Notes under the pieces: model-generated
The model's input: the letters and a program-made list of their open reading frames with translations, nothing else
The model's database searches: none
What the model was told of the DNA's origin: nothing
Source of the DNA: Candidatus Accumulibacter vicinus
Lineage (GTDB): Bacteria > Pseudomonadota > Gammaproteobacteria > Burkholderiales > Rhodocyclaceae
Direction of reading: 5' to 3'
Length of the DNA stretch: 51,910 bases
Assembly (NCBI GenBank): GCA_002425405.1
Contig: DIME01000049.1
Location: 41,821-93,730, forward strand
Position numbers and translations under genes: made by a program
Shown here: positions 1 to 8,078 of the stretch, one piece after another
Position numbering within the stretch: the first letter of the stretch is position 1
Layout of the letters: each line of letters begins with the position of its first letter

Positions 1-50
1 ACGCGACTTTCACATTAACGGTCATAAAAATTCCAGGCTCGCCGACCATG
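1..50 (-). repeat. Dispersed intergenic repeat, copy 1 (cut by the window edge)
   Basis: Read on the minus strand, this segment just downstream of gyrB has a block B part (GAGCCTGGAATTTTTATGACC) followed by the start of block A (TTAATGTGAAAGTCGCGT). Block A recurs at 9555 and 38358, and block B at 9591, 38431 and 42661. It is non-coding and truncated at base 1, so its full extent is unknown. See the finding on the repeat family. Confidence 0.6.
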
Positions 51-63
51 ATGCACAATGAAT

Positions 64-2532
64 TCAAACGTCGATGTTACGTGCGGCCAACGCGTTCGTT
101 TCAATGAAGCTGCGGCGCGGCTCCACCAGTTCGCCCATCAGCGTACTGAAGATCTCATCGGCACCGATCGCATCTTCGATCTGGACCTTGAGTAGACGGC
201 GTACTTTCGGATCCATCGTCGTTTCCCAGAGCTGCGCAGGATTCATTTCACCGAGCCCCTTGTAACGCTGCTTGGTCACGCTACGCTCGACCTCACTGAG
301 CAACCACTGCATCGTTTCAGCAAAACTGCTGACCATTTTCTTCTTTTCACCGCGAGCCACAAAACCGCCTGCAGCAAAAAGGCCGGCGAGTATCTCGGCG
401 GTTTTGCGAAGTTGCGCATAGTCACCACTGACCAGCAAATCTTCGTCAATCACGCCGAGCTTGAGATTGCCATGCAGGATTTTCTCGAGACGTAACTGCC
501 AACGTTCACGAGCGGTATCGTAACGCGCCACGATGTTGATCCCCAAGCTGTTGCCGACCGCTTCCATCAGGGCCTGGGCACTGGCGGTGGCAGATCGCTC
601 ATCGGCCAGTTCGATCTTGAGATTGCTGTCGATCAGCGCATGCAGCACTTCCGGGTTGATCAGATGCGAGAGGCGGTTGATGACCGCTTCGGCCAGCAGA
701 TATTCTCTTGCCAGGATTTCCAGCGCCGCCCCGGAAATTTCCGGCGCGCCTGCCTGCGGCGTCAATACCGAACCTTCGAGGGCCAGGGTCAGAAGAAACT
801 GTTTCAGAGCCTGATCGTCCTTGATGTAACGCTCGGTCTTGCCGTGCTTGACCTTGTATAGCGGCGGCTGTGCGATATAAACGTGACCGCCCTCGACCAG
901 TTCACGCATCTGCCGGTAAAAGAACGTGAGCAGCAGCGTACGAATGTGCGCGCCGTCCACGTCGGCATCGGTCATGATAATCAGCCGGTGGTAACGCAAC
1001 TTCTCGGGTTTGTATTCATCCTTGCCGATACCCGTTCCCAGGGCCGTAATCAGGGTCACAATTTCCTGCGAGGAAATCAGTTTGTCGAAACGTGCCTTTT
1101 CGACATTCAGGATTTTTCCCTTGAGCGGTAGAATCGCCTGGAACTTTCGGTCCCGGCCCTGTTTTGCGGAGCCTCCGGCGGAATCGCCTTCGACCAGGTA
1201 AAGCTCGCAAAGCGCCGGGTCTTTCTCCTGGCAATCCGCAAGCTTGCCCGGCAAACCGACGCCATCGAGCAAACCCTTGCGACGTGTCATTTCCCTGGCC
1301 CGGCGAGCAGCGTCACGGGCACGAGCCGCTTCCACAATCTTGCCGGTAATGACTTTGGCATCAACCGGCCTCTCCTGCAGAAACTCGGCAAGTCTCGCGG
1401 TGACGACCTCTTCAACCGCTGGACGCGCTTCCGAAGAAACGAGCTTCATCTTCGTCTGCGAAGCAAACTTCGGGTCAGGCATTTTCACCGACAGAACGCA
1501 GGCCAGCCCCTCACGCATGTCATCACCGCTGATGTCGACCTTCGCCTTCTTGGCGATCTCGTGCTCTTCAATGTAACGGTTGATGACCCGCGTCATGGCA
1601 GCGCGCAAACCGGTCAAATGGGCGCCGCCATCGGCCTGTGGAATATTGTTGGTAAAGCAGAGGACCTGCTCCGCGTAGCTGTCGTTCCACTGCATCGCGA
1701 CTTCGACGCTGATCAGGCCATTGATACTGAGCGAATCGCCATTGGCATGAAAGATGTTCGGGTGCAGGACCGATTTCGTTCGATTGATGTACTCTACGAA
1801 ACCCCTGACGCCGCCCAGAAATGCAAAATTCTCTTCCTTGCCGGTGCGCTGGTCGTGCAGGCGAATCTTCACGCCATTATTCAGAAACGAAAGCTCGCGC
1901 AGGCGTTTGGCAATGATTTCGTAATGAAACTCGACCTCGCCGAAAATCTCCTCATCCGCCATGAAGTGCAGTTCAGTGCCGCGCTTCTCGGTATTTCCGA
2001 GCACCTTGAGTGGCGATACCTCGACCCCCTTCTGGACTTCGACCAAACGATCGACGACAGTTCCTCGGTTGAACTCCACGAAGTGCTTCCGGTGATCACG
2101 CCAAATGGTCAGACGGAGCCATCGCGAAAGTGCATTGACACAGGAAACGCCCACCCCATGCAAACCGCCGGACACCTTGTACGAATTCTGGTTGAACTTG
2201 CCGCCAGCGTGCAGCACGCACATCACGATTTCGGCGGCAGATCGTTTCGGCTCATGCTTGTCATCGAACTTGATGCCGGTTGGAATACCGCGACCGTTGT
2301 CGCTGACCGATATCGAATTATCGGCGTGAATGGTGATCACGATATCGTCACAATGACCTGCCAGTGCTTCGTCGATGGCGTTGTCGACGACTTCAAACAC
2401 CATGTGGTGCAAACCGGTCCCATCGGAAGTATCACCGATATACATCCCGGGACGCTTGCGAACCGCCTCGAGGCCTTCGAGCTGCTGAATGCTCGATTCA
2501 TCGTAGGCAAACTGCTCGTTCTCTTGAATCAT
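64..2532 (-). CDS. gyrB: DNA gyrase subunit B
   Basis: GyrB is the ATPase subunit of DNA gyrase; with GyrA it introduces negative supercoils. The N-terminal GHKL ATPase part contains VVDNAIDEA and the glycine-rich GGLHGVGVS loop. The TOPRIM part contains EGDSAGGSAKQGRDR and DADVDGAHIRTLLLT, and the conserved tail region has RYKGLGEMNP. I chose the ATG at 2532 because the product then starts like other GyrB proteins (MIQENEQ, 822 aa) and GGA lies about 8 nt upstream; an in-frame ATG at 2550 would add six residues but has AGGA almost touching it. The length is slightly above the 804 aa of E. coli GyrB. It is the last gene of the dnaA-dnaN-gyrB order, 61 nt after dnaN. Confidence 0.97.
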   Translation of the reverse strand: MIQENEQFAYDESSIQQLEGLEAVRKRPGMYIGDTSDGTGLHHMVFEVVDNAIDEALAGHCDDIVITIHADNSISVSDNGRGIPTGIKFDDKHEPKRSAAEIVMCVLHAGGKFNQNSYKVSGGLHGVGVSCVNALSRWLRLTIWRDHRKHFVEFNRGTVVDRLVEVQKGVEVSPLKVLGNTEKRGTELHFMADEEIFGEVEFHYEIIAKRLRELSFLNNGVKIRLHDQRTGKEENFAFLGGVRGFVEYINRTKSVLHPNIFHANGDSLSINGLISVEVAMQWNDSYAEQVLCFTNNIPQADGGAHLTGLRAAMTRVINRYIEEHEIAKKAKVDISGDDMREGLACVLSVKMPDPKFASQTKMKLVSSEARPAVEEVVTARLAEFLQERPVDAKVITGKIVEAARARDAARRAREMTRRKGLLDGVGLPGKLADCQEKDPALCELYLVEGDSAGGSAKQGRDRKFQAILPLKGKILNVEKARFDKLISSQEIVTLITALGTGIGKDEYKPEKLRYHRLIIMTDADVDGAHIRTLLLTFFYRQMRELVEGGHVYIAQPPLYKVKHGKTERYIKDDQALKQFLLTLALEGSVLTPQAGAPEISGAALEILAREYLLAEAVINRLSHLINPEVLHALIDSNLKIELADERSATASAQALMEAVGNSLGINIVARYDTARERWQLRLEKILHGNLKLGVIDEDLLVSGDYAQLRKTAEILAGLFAAGGFVARGEKKKMVSSFAETMQWLLSEVERSVTKQRYKGLGEMNPAQLWETTMDPKVRRLLKVQIEDAIGADEIFSTLMGELVEPRRSFIETNALAARNIDV

Positions 2533-2593
2533 GCTGAATCCAGTATCCATTTCCTGTTAAGCTGCAGTGGCTGCGGGCGCGCTCAGACCACAC

Positions 2594-3724
2594 TCAGATC
2601 CGCATTGGCATGACAACGTACTTAAAGTGCTCGTTGCCGGGGATGGTCAACAAGGCACTTGAATTGGCGTCGTTGAATCCCCATTCGATGGTTTCGTCAG
2701 AGGTGTTGTTCAAGACATCAAGAAGGTAGGAAACGTTGAAACCGACATCGAGCGGCTCACCGCTGTAATCGACCTCGATCTCTTCCTGCGCCTCTTCCTG
2801 CTCGGCATTGGCGGCCATGATCTTCAAACCACCCTCCGACAGGATGAGCCGCACACCGCGAAATTTTTCGTTGGTCAGAATGGCCGCCCTGATCATCGAC
2901 TGCAACAGCATCGTGCGATTCACCGTCACCACGTTGCGCAGGGTCGACGGGATGACCCGCTGATAATCCGGGAATTTGCCATCGATCAGCTTGGAGACCA
3001 GATTGACCGGACCAAACTGGAAACGTATCTGATTCGACAGTATTTCGATCGAGACGGGCTCGTCGGAGTCGGCCAGCAGACGACTGAGTTCGATCACCGT
3101 CTTGCGCGGCAGGATCAGTTCGTGCCGCGCATCAGTCTTATCGGAGGAGGCATCCACCGTATCTTCGAGAGGCATGCTCGCGTAGGCAAGTCGATGGCCA
3201 TCGGTCGCCACCGCCCGTAACTCACGGGCATCCACAAGCAGCAGAAGTCCGTTCAGATAATAGCGCACGTCCTGGGTAGCCATCGAATACTGGGTCTGCG
3301 ACAGCAAGTGACGGAACTGCTTCTGACTCACGGTAATCTTCTTGCTCTCCCCTTCCGCAATCGCCATGCAAGGAAAGTCTTCCGCAGGCAGCGTCTGCAG
3401 GTTGAAGCGACTCTTGCCCGCCCTGACCTGCATTCGTCGGTCCTCGAGAAGAAGGCTGACTTCCAGACTTTCCGGCAAGGATCGCAGAATCTCCTGCAGC
3501 TTTCTCGCAGCAACGGTGACTGCGCCATCGCCATCGCCGCTGGGATCGGAAGTAAACGTGGTGATCTGTATTTCGATGTCCGTCGCCAGAAGTGTCAGCA
3601 CCCCTCCCCTTTTTTCGAGCAGTACGTTTGAAAGAATCGGCAGTGTGTGACGCCTTTCCACAATTCCTGAAACTGCCTGCAGGGGTCCCAGCAGGATGTC
3701 TCGCCGTGTTTTAGTAAAGAGCAT
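2594..3724 (-). CDS. dnaN: DNA polymerase III subunit beta (sliding clamp)
   Basis: DnaN forms the dimeric ring that holds polymerase III on DNA. The 376-aa product shows the family throughout: an early RRHTLPILSN, the middle ATDGHRLAYAS, and the C-terminal hydrophobic-cleft end YVVMPMRI. The length is close to the usual 366-370 aa, with a few extra N-terminal residues (MLFTKTRRD). The start is preceded by AGGA at a distance of about 12 nt, with an AT-rich TATATAT just before the ATG. It follows dnaA on the same strand across 211 bp that look like an origin. Confidence 0.97.
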   Translation of the reverse strand: MLFTKTRRDILLGPLQAVSGIVERRHTLPILSNVLLEKRGGVLTLLATDIEIQITTFTSDPSGDGDGAVTVAARKLQEILRSLPESLEVSLLLEDRRMQVRAGKSRFNLQTLPAEDFPCMAIAEGESKKITVSQKQFRHLLSQTQYSMATQDVRYYLNGLLLLVDARELRAVATDGHRLAYASMPLEDTVDASSDKTDARHELILPRKTVIELSRLLADSDEPVSIEILSNQIRFQFGPVNLVSKLIDGKFPDYQRVIPSTLRNVVTVNRTMLLQSMIRAAILTNEKFRGVRLILSEGGLKIMAANAEQEEAQEEIEVDYSGEPLDVGFNVSYLLDVLNNTSDETIEWGFNDANSSALLTIPGNEHFKYVVMPMRI

Positions 3725-3935
3725 ATATATAAATCCTATAAAGACTAAGGTCCGGACAAGTCTGTTGAAGCATTCTTATTTTGTATGTAATTCAATATAT
3801 TGGCTACTAATTAACGGCTGTAGAAAGACGGTATGAGCTTGTGGATGCAAGCGGATAACTTATCCACAGGCCCATTCTGGGCACTTTGTCCACCAGTTGT
3901 CAGCCACTTGCCCACGGACTTTTCCTACTGGTCCA
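3725..3935. other. oriC: Candidate replication origin between dnaN and dnaA
   Basis: This 211-bp gap has two parts. Bases about 3720-3825 are strongly AT-rich for this genome (ATATATATAAAT, TTATTTTGTATG, CAATATATTGG, ACTAATTAA) and could be the unwinding element. Next to them is a cluster of DnaA-box-like 9-mers: a perfect TTATCCACA at 3860-3868, weaker TTGTCCACC at 3886-3894 and TTGCCCACG at 3908-3916 on the plus strand, and TGTGGATGC (minus-strand box) at 3840-3848. AT-rich DNA beside a box cluster and next to dnaA is the usual oriC design. The dnaA-rpmH gap has another perfect box, so a bipartite origin is possible. Confidence 0.6.
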
Positions 3936-5312
3936 TCAGCCTTTCAGCACCTGCAGGAGAACGTGCACATCATGGTTGAGCTCATTGTCCTTGGTGCGCA
4001 GCTCATCGATGGTGCGTACGGCATGCAGAACGGTCGTGTGATCACGACCACCGAAAGCATCACCGATTGACGGATAGCTCTGCGACGTCAGGTTCTTGGC
4101 CAGCCACATGGCAATCTGACGTGGTCGAACGATTACCCGCGTTCTCTTTTTTGAGAAGAGGTCGGCTACTTTCATCTTGAAATACTCTGCTACGGTCTTC
4201 TGGATGCTGTCGACGGTGATCTGTCGATTGACCGAACCAATCACATCCTTGAGAGCCTCCTTGGCCAGATCCAGAGTAATCCCCTGCCCGTGAAACGCGG
4301 AGTAAGCGAGCACCTTCTTGAGCGCACCTTCAAGTTCCCGAACGTTGGAGCGCAAGTGTTTGGCGACATAGAAAGCCACCTCGTCATCCAACTTCACGCC
4401 TTCGACTTCCGCCTTCTTCTTCAGAATTGCTACCCGCATTTCTGTTTCCGGGGGCTCTATCTGGACCGTTAGCCCCCAGTCGAAGCGGGTAATCAGCCGA
4501 TCCTCAAGTCCCGATATATTCTTCGGATAGGTATCCGAACTGATCACAATCTGCTTCTTTGACTCACTCAAGGCATTGAAAACATAAAAAAATTCTTCCT
4601 GCGTCCGGTTCTTGCCATTGAAGAAATGCACATCGTCGAGAAGCAGAACGTCCAATGAACGATAGTAGCGTTTGAAGACGTCGAAAGACTTCTGCTGGTA
4701 GGCGCGAACAACATCCGAATAGTAATCTTCGGCATGGACATAACGCACCACCTTTTCCGGGTCAAGCTCCACGATCCGGTTGCCGATCGCGTGGATGAGG
4801 TGTGTCTTGCCCAGACCTGCTCCGCCATAGATGAACAGTGGGTTATAAGTGGCTTCCCCAGGACTGATGGCGACTTGCTGGGCAGCCGCCCGTGCGAGGT
4901 CGTTGGCTTTGCCAACGACCAGGTTGCCAAAGGTAAAGGTAGCGATCAAGCGAGTTTTTTCATAGCCTGATCTATCCTTATCGACCGGCGAGGAGGTTTT
5001 CTTGGCTGTTGTGGTGACTGCCGGCGTGGCCTTGCCTGTTGGCATTGCATTGTCACTGGAATTTGCTGCTGTACGTTCTCCAAGGCTCAGGGTGATGTTC
5101 ACTGGTGTGGCAAAGTATTCACTTGCCAGTGCTTCGATGCGCGCCAGATAACGCTCCTTGACCCACTTCAGAATGAAACCGTTCGGCGCCAGTAGGCGCA
5201 GGCCACGGGCATCATCACCTTCAAGACGAAGAGGGCGGATCCAGGTATTGAATTGCTGGGAAGGCAGTTCCTGTTCGAACTGGCTCAGACAGGAAGACCA
5301 GAAGCTACTCAT
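3936..5312 (-). CDS. dnaA: Chromosomal replication initiator protein DnaA
   Basis: DnaA binds DnaA boxes at the origin and melts it. The 458-aa product has an N-terminal domain I (FWSSCLSQFEQEL, FNTWIRPL), a low-complexity Ser/Thr/Lys linker (about 95-115), an AAA+ core with Walker A GGAGLGKTHLIHA and Walker B DVLLLDDVHFF, and the C-terminal DNA-binding signature GDAFGGRDHTTVLHA. It is divergent from rpmH. The ATG at 5312 lacks a clear Shine-Dalgarno sequence; AGGA instead precedes a 6-codon upstream reading frame overlapping the start. A likely promoter at 5505-5533 is overlapped by a DnaA box, suggesting autoregulation. Confidence 0.97.
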   Translation of the reverse strand: MSSFWSSCLSQFEQELPSQQFNTWIRPLRLEGDDARGLRLLAPNGFILKWVKERYLARIEALASEYFATPVNITLSLGERTAANSSDNAMPTGKATPAVTTTAKKTSSPVDKDRSGYEKTRLIATFTFGNLVVGKANDLARAAAQQVAISPGEATYNPLFIYGGAGLGKTHLIHAIGNRIVELDPEKVVRYVHAEDYYSDVVRAYQQKSFDVFKRYYRSLDVLLLDDVHFFNGKNRTQEEFFYVFNALSESKKQIVISSDTYPKNISGLEDRLITRFDWGLTVQIEPPETEMRVAILKKKAEVEGVKLDDEVAFYVAKHLRSNVRELEGALKKVLAYSAFHGQGITLDLAKEALKDVIGSVNRQITVDSIQKTVAEYFKMKVADLFSKKRTRVIVRPRQIAMWLAKNLTSQSYPSIGDAFGGRDHTTVLHAVRTIDELRTKDNELNHDVHVLLQVLKG

Positions 5313-5325
5313 TGAGGAGGCTCAT
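5305..5325 (-). other. Possible 6-codon upstream ORF overlapping the dnaA start
   Basis: On the minus strand an ATG at 5325 opens a frame encoding MSLLNE and stops with TAG at 5305-5307, inside the first codons of dnaA and out of frame with it. AGGA lies about 9 nt before this ATG, whereas the dnaA ATG has none. This could couple or limit dnaA translation, but a chance ORF of this size is also common. Confidence 0.25.
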
Positions 5326-5504
5326 GAAGCGTAATCCTGTAGTGGTCCGGCAGCATCGATAGCTCCCGATGATTGGTGTCTTTTTAGAATCAATAAGATG
5401 GATGCATTCTCTGCCGGCAGGACAGTCATGGTTCGCCTGGCCAGTGGGACCTGCTGTTGCTCGGCCCAACCACCAAAGACCTTGTCCAGCTCGCTGAAGG
5501 CTAA

Positions 5505-5535
5505 ATTCTAACCGGTTGGACCGAAGTTATCCACA
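5505..5535 (-). promoter_or_regulatory. Putative dnaA promoter with overlapping DnaA box
   Basis: On the minus strand, TGGATA (5528-5533) and TAGAAT (5505-5510) are 17 bp apart and form a plausible -35/-10 pair for dnaA. A perfect DnaA box TTATCCACA (5527-5535) covers the -35, the arrangement expected when DnaA represses its own gene. The rest of the 310-bp dnaA-rpmH gap holds the divergent rpmH promoter and no further gene. Confidence 0.5.
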
Positions 5536-5555
5536 GCTCAAGAAAAAATATGGCC

Positions 5556-5585
5556 TTGACAAGGCTCTATCGAAAGCTGTCTAAT
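5556..5585 (+). promoter_or_regulatory. Putative sigma-70 promoter of the rpmH operon
   Basis: A perfect -35 TTGACA (5556-5561) is followed after 18 bp by TCTAAT (5580-5585), 38 bp before the rpmH ATG. The strong -35 fits a ribosomal protein operon. The DnaA box at 5527-5535 lies just upstream. Confidence 0.6.
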
Positions 5586-5622
5586 CACATGTTTTTCTTG
5601 CTTTGACTTCAAAGGTTTAACC

Positions 5623-5757
5623 ATGAAACGTACCTATCAACCGTCGGTCGTTCGCCGCAAGCGTACACACGGCTTCCTCGTTCGAATGTCTACCCGTGGT
5701 GGTCGTGCCGTCATCAAGGCTCGTCGCGCCAAAGGTCGCCACCGCCTGGCAGTTTGA
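5623..5757 (+). CDS. rpmH: 50S ribosomal protein L34
   Basis: L34 is a very short basic protein of the large subunit. The 44-aa product begins MKRTYQPSVVRRKRTHGF and contains the RMSTRGGRAVIKARRAKGR block that identifies L34 at its usual length. It is the first gene of the rpmH-rnpA-yidD-yidC-mnmE group and is divergent from dnaA. Its stop codon overlaps the TTG start proposed for rnpA (TTGA), which suggests coupled translation. Confidence 0.97.
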   Translation: MKRTYQPSVVRRKRTHGFLVRMSTRGGRAVIKARRAKGRHRLAV

Positions 5758-6152
5758 GCGGCGGGCCATCTATCGCCGGTGCCCCTGCAGTATCAGCTAC
5801 CGCTTTTCCGAAGCAATATCGTTTGATCAAAACGGATGAGTATTCATCCGTTTTTGGTTTCAGAAGGGCGCTGAAGAGCCGGCATTTCCTGCTACATTAC
5901 CGCCCGCGTAGCGCCGAAGAAGTGCCCGGAGCGCGACTTGGCCTGGTCGTCGCCAAGCGCTTCCTGCGACGCTCGGTCGATCGAAACCTTGTTCGACGAT
6001 TGGCCAGAGAGCAGTTTCGCCTGATGCGTTCCCGGCTTCGCTCAAGCGATTTTGTGCTTCGCTTGGCGGTCAGACCTTCAATGCTTGACCGGAAAGCCCT
6101 GGCGCAGGAAATCCAGGGCTTGTTGAGCAAAGCCACTGCATCCCGACAATGA
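5754..6152 (+). CDS. rnpA: Ribonuclease P protein component
   Basis: RnpA is the protein cofactor of RNase P, which matures tRNA 5' ends. The product has the central signature ARLGLVVAKRFLRRSVDRNLVRR and the early segment FPKQYRLIKTDEYSSVF typical of the family. There is no ATG before the conserved part; the TTG at 5754 overlaps the rpmH stop and gives 132 aa, slightly longer than the usual 115-125. A later non-ATG start is possible. It is followed after 4 nt by yidD. Confidence 0.93.
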   Translation: MSGGPSIAGAPAVSATAFPKQYRLIKTDEYSSVFGFRRALKSRHFLLHYRPRSAEEVPGARLGLVVAKRFLRRSVDRNLVRRLAREQFRLMRSRLRSSDFVLRLAVRPSMLDRKALAQEIQGLLSKATASRQ

Positions 6153-6156
6153 TCCG

Positions 6157-6366
6157 ATGAAACAAATGCTGCTTACGCTGATAAGTTTCTACCGATACGC
6201 GGTCAGTCCAATGCTGGGCCGCCGTTGCCGTTTTTTCCCGAGTTGTTCCGCGTACGCAGCCGAAGCTGTGGAAAAATATGGCGCCATCAAAGGCGCGCGC
6301 CTCGCCCTGCACCGACTGTTCCGCTGCCATCCATGGAATCCGGGTGGTTTTGACCCTGTACCCTGA
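6157..6366 (+). CDS. yidD: Membrane protein insertion efficiency factor YidD
   Basis: YidD is a small membrane-associated protein that helps YidC insert inner-membrane proteins. The 69-aa product shows the hallmark cysteines and aromatic motifs: RCRFFPSCSAYAAEA near the middle and RCHPWNPGGFDPVP at the end. Length and position between rnpA and yidC are exactly as in other proteobacteria. The ATG is 4 nt after the rnpA stop. Confidence 0.95.
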   Translation: MKQMLLTLISFYRYAVSPMLGRRCRFFPSCSAYAAEAVEKYGAIKGARLALHRLFRCHPWNPGGFDPVP

Positions 6367-6392
6367 ATAATAATCGAATCGTATAGGCTTTC

Positions 6393-8078
6393 ATGGATAA
6401 CCGCCGCCTGCTGCTGCTCATCGTCTTCTCATTTTCTCTGGTCATGCTCTGGGATGCTTGGCAGAAATACAGCCAGCCCAAGGCAGCATCTCCCGCCGCC
6501 AGCAGTTTGGCCGAGGCACCCGCGCCAAAGCCTTCTGTAAACCTGCATGCACCGCTGCCCGCACCACCCCCTGCAACGACCGCGGCGGCAAGTGCTGACA
6601 AGTCCGAGACAGTCACGGTCAGAACCGACCTGTTTGTCGCCGAGGTCGCCAAGCAAGGCGGCGATCTCGTTCGCCTCGAATTCAACGCCTACAAGGACAG
6701 CAATAACAAAGCCAAGAACTTCGCCCTCTTCGAGGCCAGACACCAGTACCTTGCCCAGAGTGGTCTGATCGGCGAGGGCCTGCCAAACCACAAAACGCTC
6801 TTCTCGGTCACCTCCGGAAACCGGGAATTGGCCGGTGATGCGAGGACCGTTGAACTGCGCCTCGAAGCACCGGTCAGCAACGGCGTCAAGGTGACAAAAA
6901 TCTACACTTTCACACGGGACAGTTATCTGATCGACGTTACCCATGAGATTGCAAATGGTGGCGAGAAGGAAGTCGCCGCGCACGTGTATTACCAGTTGCA
7001 GCGTGATATCAACCCTCCCGAAGGCGAGAGTTCGATGGTGTCCACTTTCACCGGTCCGGCGGTCTATACGGATCAGGAAAAATTCCAGAAAGTCGATTTT
7101 GCCGACATTGAAAAGGGCAAGGCCAGGTTCGCCAGCAAGGCCGACAATGGCTGGATTGCGATGGTTCAGCACTATTTTGTCGCCGCCTGGATTCCTGAAG
7201 CAGGGCTGCCGCGCGAGTTCTACATGCGCAAACTCGAAAGCAGTACCCAGCCGGTGGTGTCGGCAGGTGTCATCGTACCGGCACCCGTCGCGGCGCCGGG
7301 TTCTAAGGTGGCGATCTCGGTACCGATTTATGCCGGCCCGCAGATTCAGGTCATTCTCGAGCAACTGGCCAAGCCCAAGGCCGAAGGCGGCATGGGTGCG
7401 CAAGGTTTGCCGCTGGTGGTCGACTACGGTTGGTTGACGGTCATTGCCGCACCCATCTTCTGGTGTCTGGAAGCCATCAACAAGATGGTTGGCAATTGGG
7501 GCTGGTCGATTGTTCTGCTCACCATTGCCATCAAGCTGCTGTTTTTTCCGCTCTCGGCAGCCAGTTACAAGTCAATGGCCAAAATGCGAACCGTCACGCC
7601 CCGCCTGGTGGCTCTCAAGGAGCGTTACGGGGATGACCGCCAGAAGCTCAACCAGGAGATGATGGCACTCTACAAGCGTGAAAAAATCAACCCGCTGGGA
7701 GGATGTCTGCCGATCGCGGTGCAGATTCCCGTGTTCATCGCGCTGTACTGGGCCTTGCTTGGTGCCGTCGAAATTCGTGATGCGCCCTGGATTCTTTGGA
7801 TCAGTGACTTGTCGGCTGCCGACCCCTACTATGTGCTGCCAGTGATCATGGTAGTCACGATGCTGGTCCAGACCAAGCTCAATCCCACTCCGCCCGATCC
7901 TATCCAGGCCAAAGTGATGATGATGATGCCGTTCATTTTTGGTGCGATGTTCTTTTTCTTCCCGGCAGGTCTGGTGCTCTATTGGGTGGTCAACAATCTC
8001 CTGTCGATTGCCCAGCAATGGCAGATCACAAGGATGATCGAAAGTGGCGGAAAAGCCGCCAACGACAGCAAGATCTGA
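6393..8078 (+). CDS. yidC: Membrane protein insertase YidC
   Basis: YidC inserts and folds inner-membrane proteins, alone or with SecYEG. The 561-aa product has the Gram-negative architecture: an N-terminal membrane anchor (LLLLIVFSFSLVMLWDAW), a long periplasmic domain (about 60-340), then the conserved membrane core beginning about residue 365 with GWSIVLLTIAIKLLFFPLS, KMRTVTPRL and the cytoplasmic loop NPLGGCLPIAVQIPVF. The C-terminal hairpin PAGLVLYWVVNNLLSIAQQW is present. It overlaps the proposed GTG start of mnmE by 35 nt, so the two are probably co-transcribed. Confidence 0.97.
   Translation: MDNRRLLLLIVFSFSLVMLWDAWQKYSQPKAASPAASSLAEAPAPKPSVNLHAPLPAPPPATTAAASADKSETVTVRTDLFVAEVAKQGGDLVRLEFNAYKDSNNKAKNFALFEARHQYLAQSGLIGEGLPNHKTLFSVTSGNRELAGDARTVELRLEAPVSNGVKVTKIYTFTRDSYLIDVTHEIANGGEKEVAAHVYYQLQRDINPPEGESSMVSTFTGPAVYTDQEKFQKVDFADIEKGKARFASKADNGWIAMVQHYFVAAWIPEAGLPREFYMRKLESSTQPVVSAGVIVPAPVAAPGSKVAISVPIYAGPQIQVILEQLAKPKAEGGMGAQGLPLVVDYGWLTVIAAPIFWCLEAINKMVGNWGWSIVLLTIAIKLLFFPLSAASYKSMAKMRTVTPRLVALKERYGDDRQKLNQEMMALYKREKINPLGGCLPIAVQIPVFIALYWALLGAVEIRDAPWILWISDLSAADPYYVLPVIMVVTMLVQTKLNPTPPDPIQAKVMMMMPFIFGAMFFFFPAGLVLYWVVNNLLSIAQQWQITRMIESGGKAANDSKI

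Noticed and set aside
1561..2613. Open frame of 350 codons on the plus strand across gyrB
   Set aside because: It lies wholly antisense to the conserved gyrB gene, has no family motifs and no Shine-Dalgarno sequence; it is a reading-frame shadow of a GC-rich gene.
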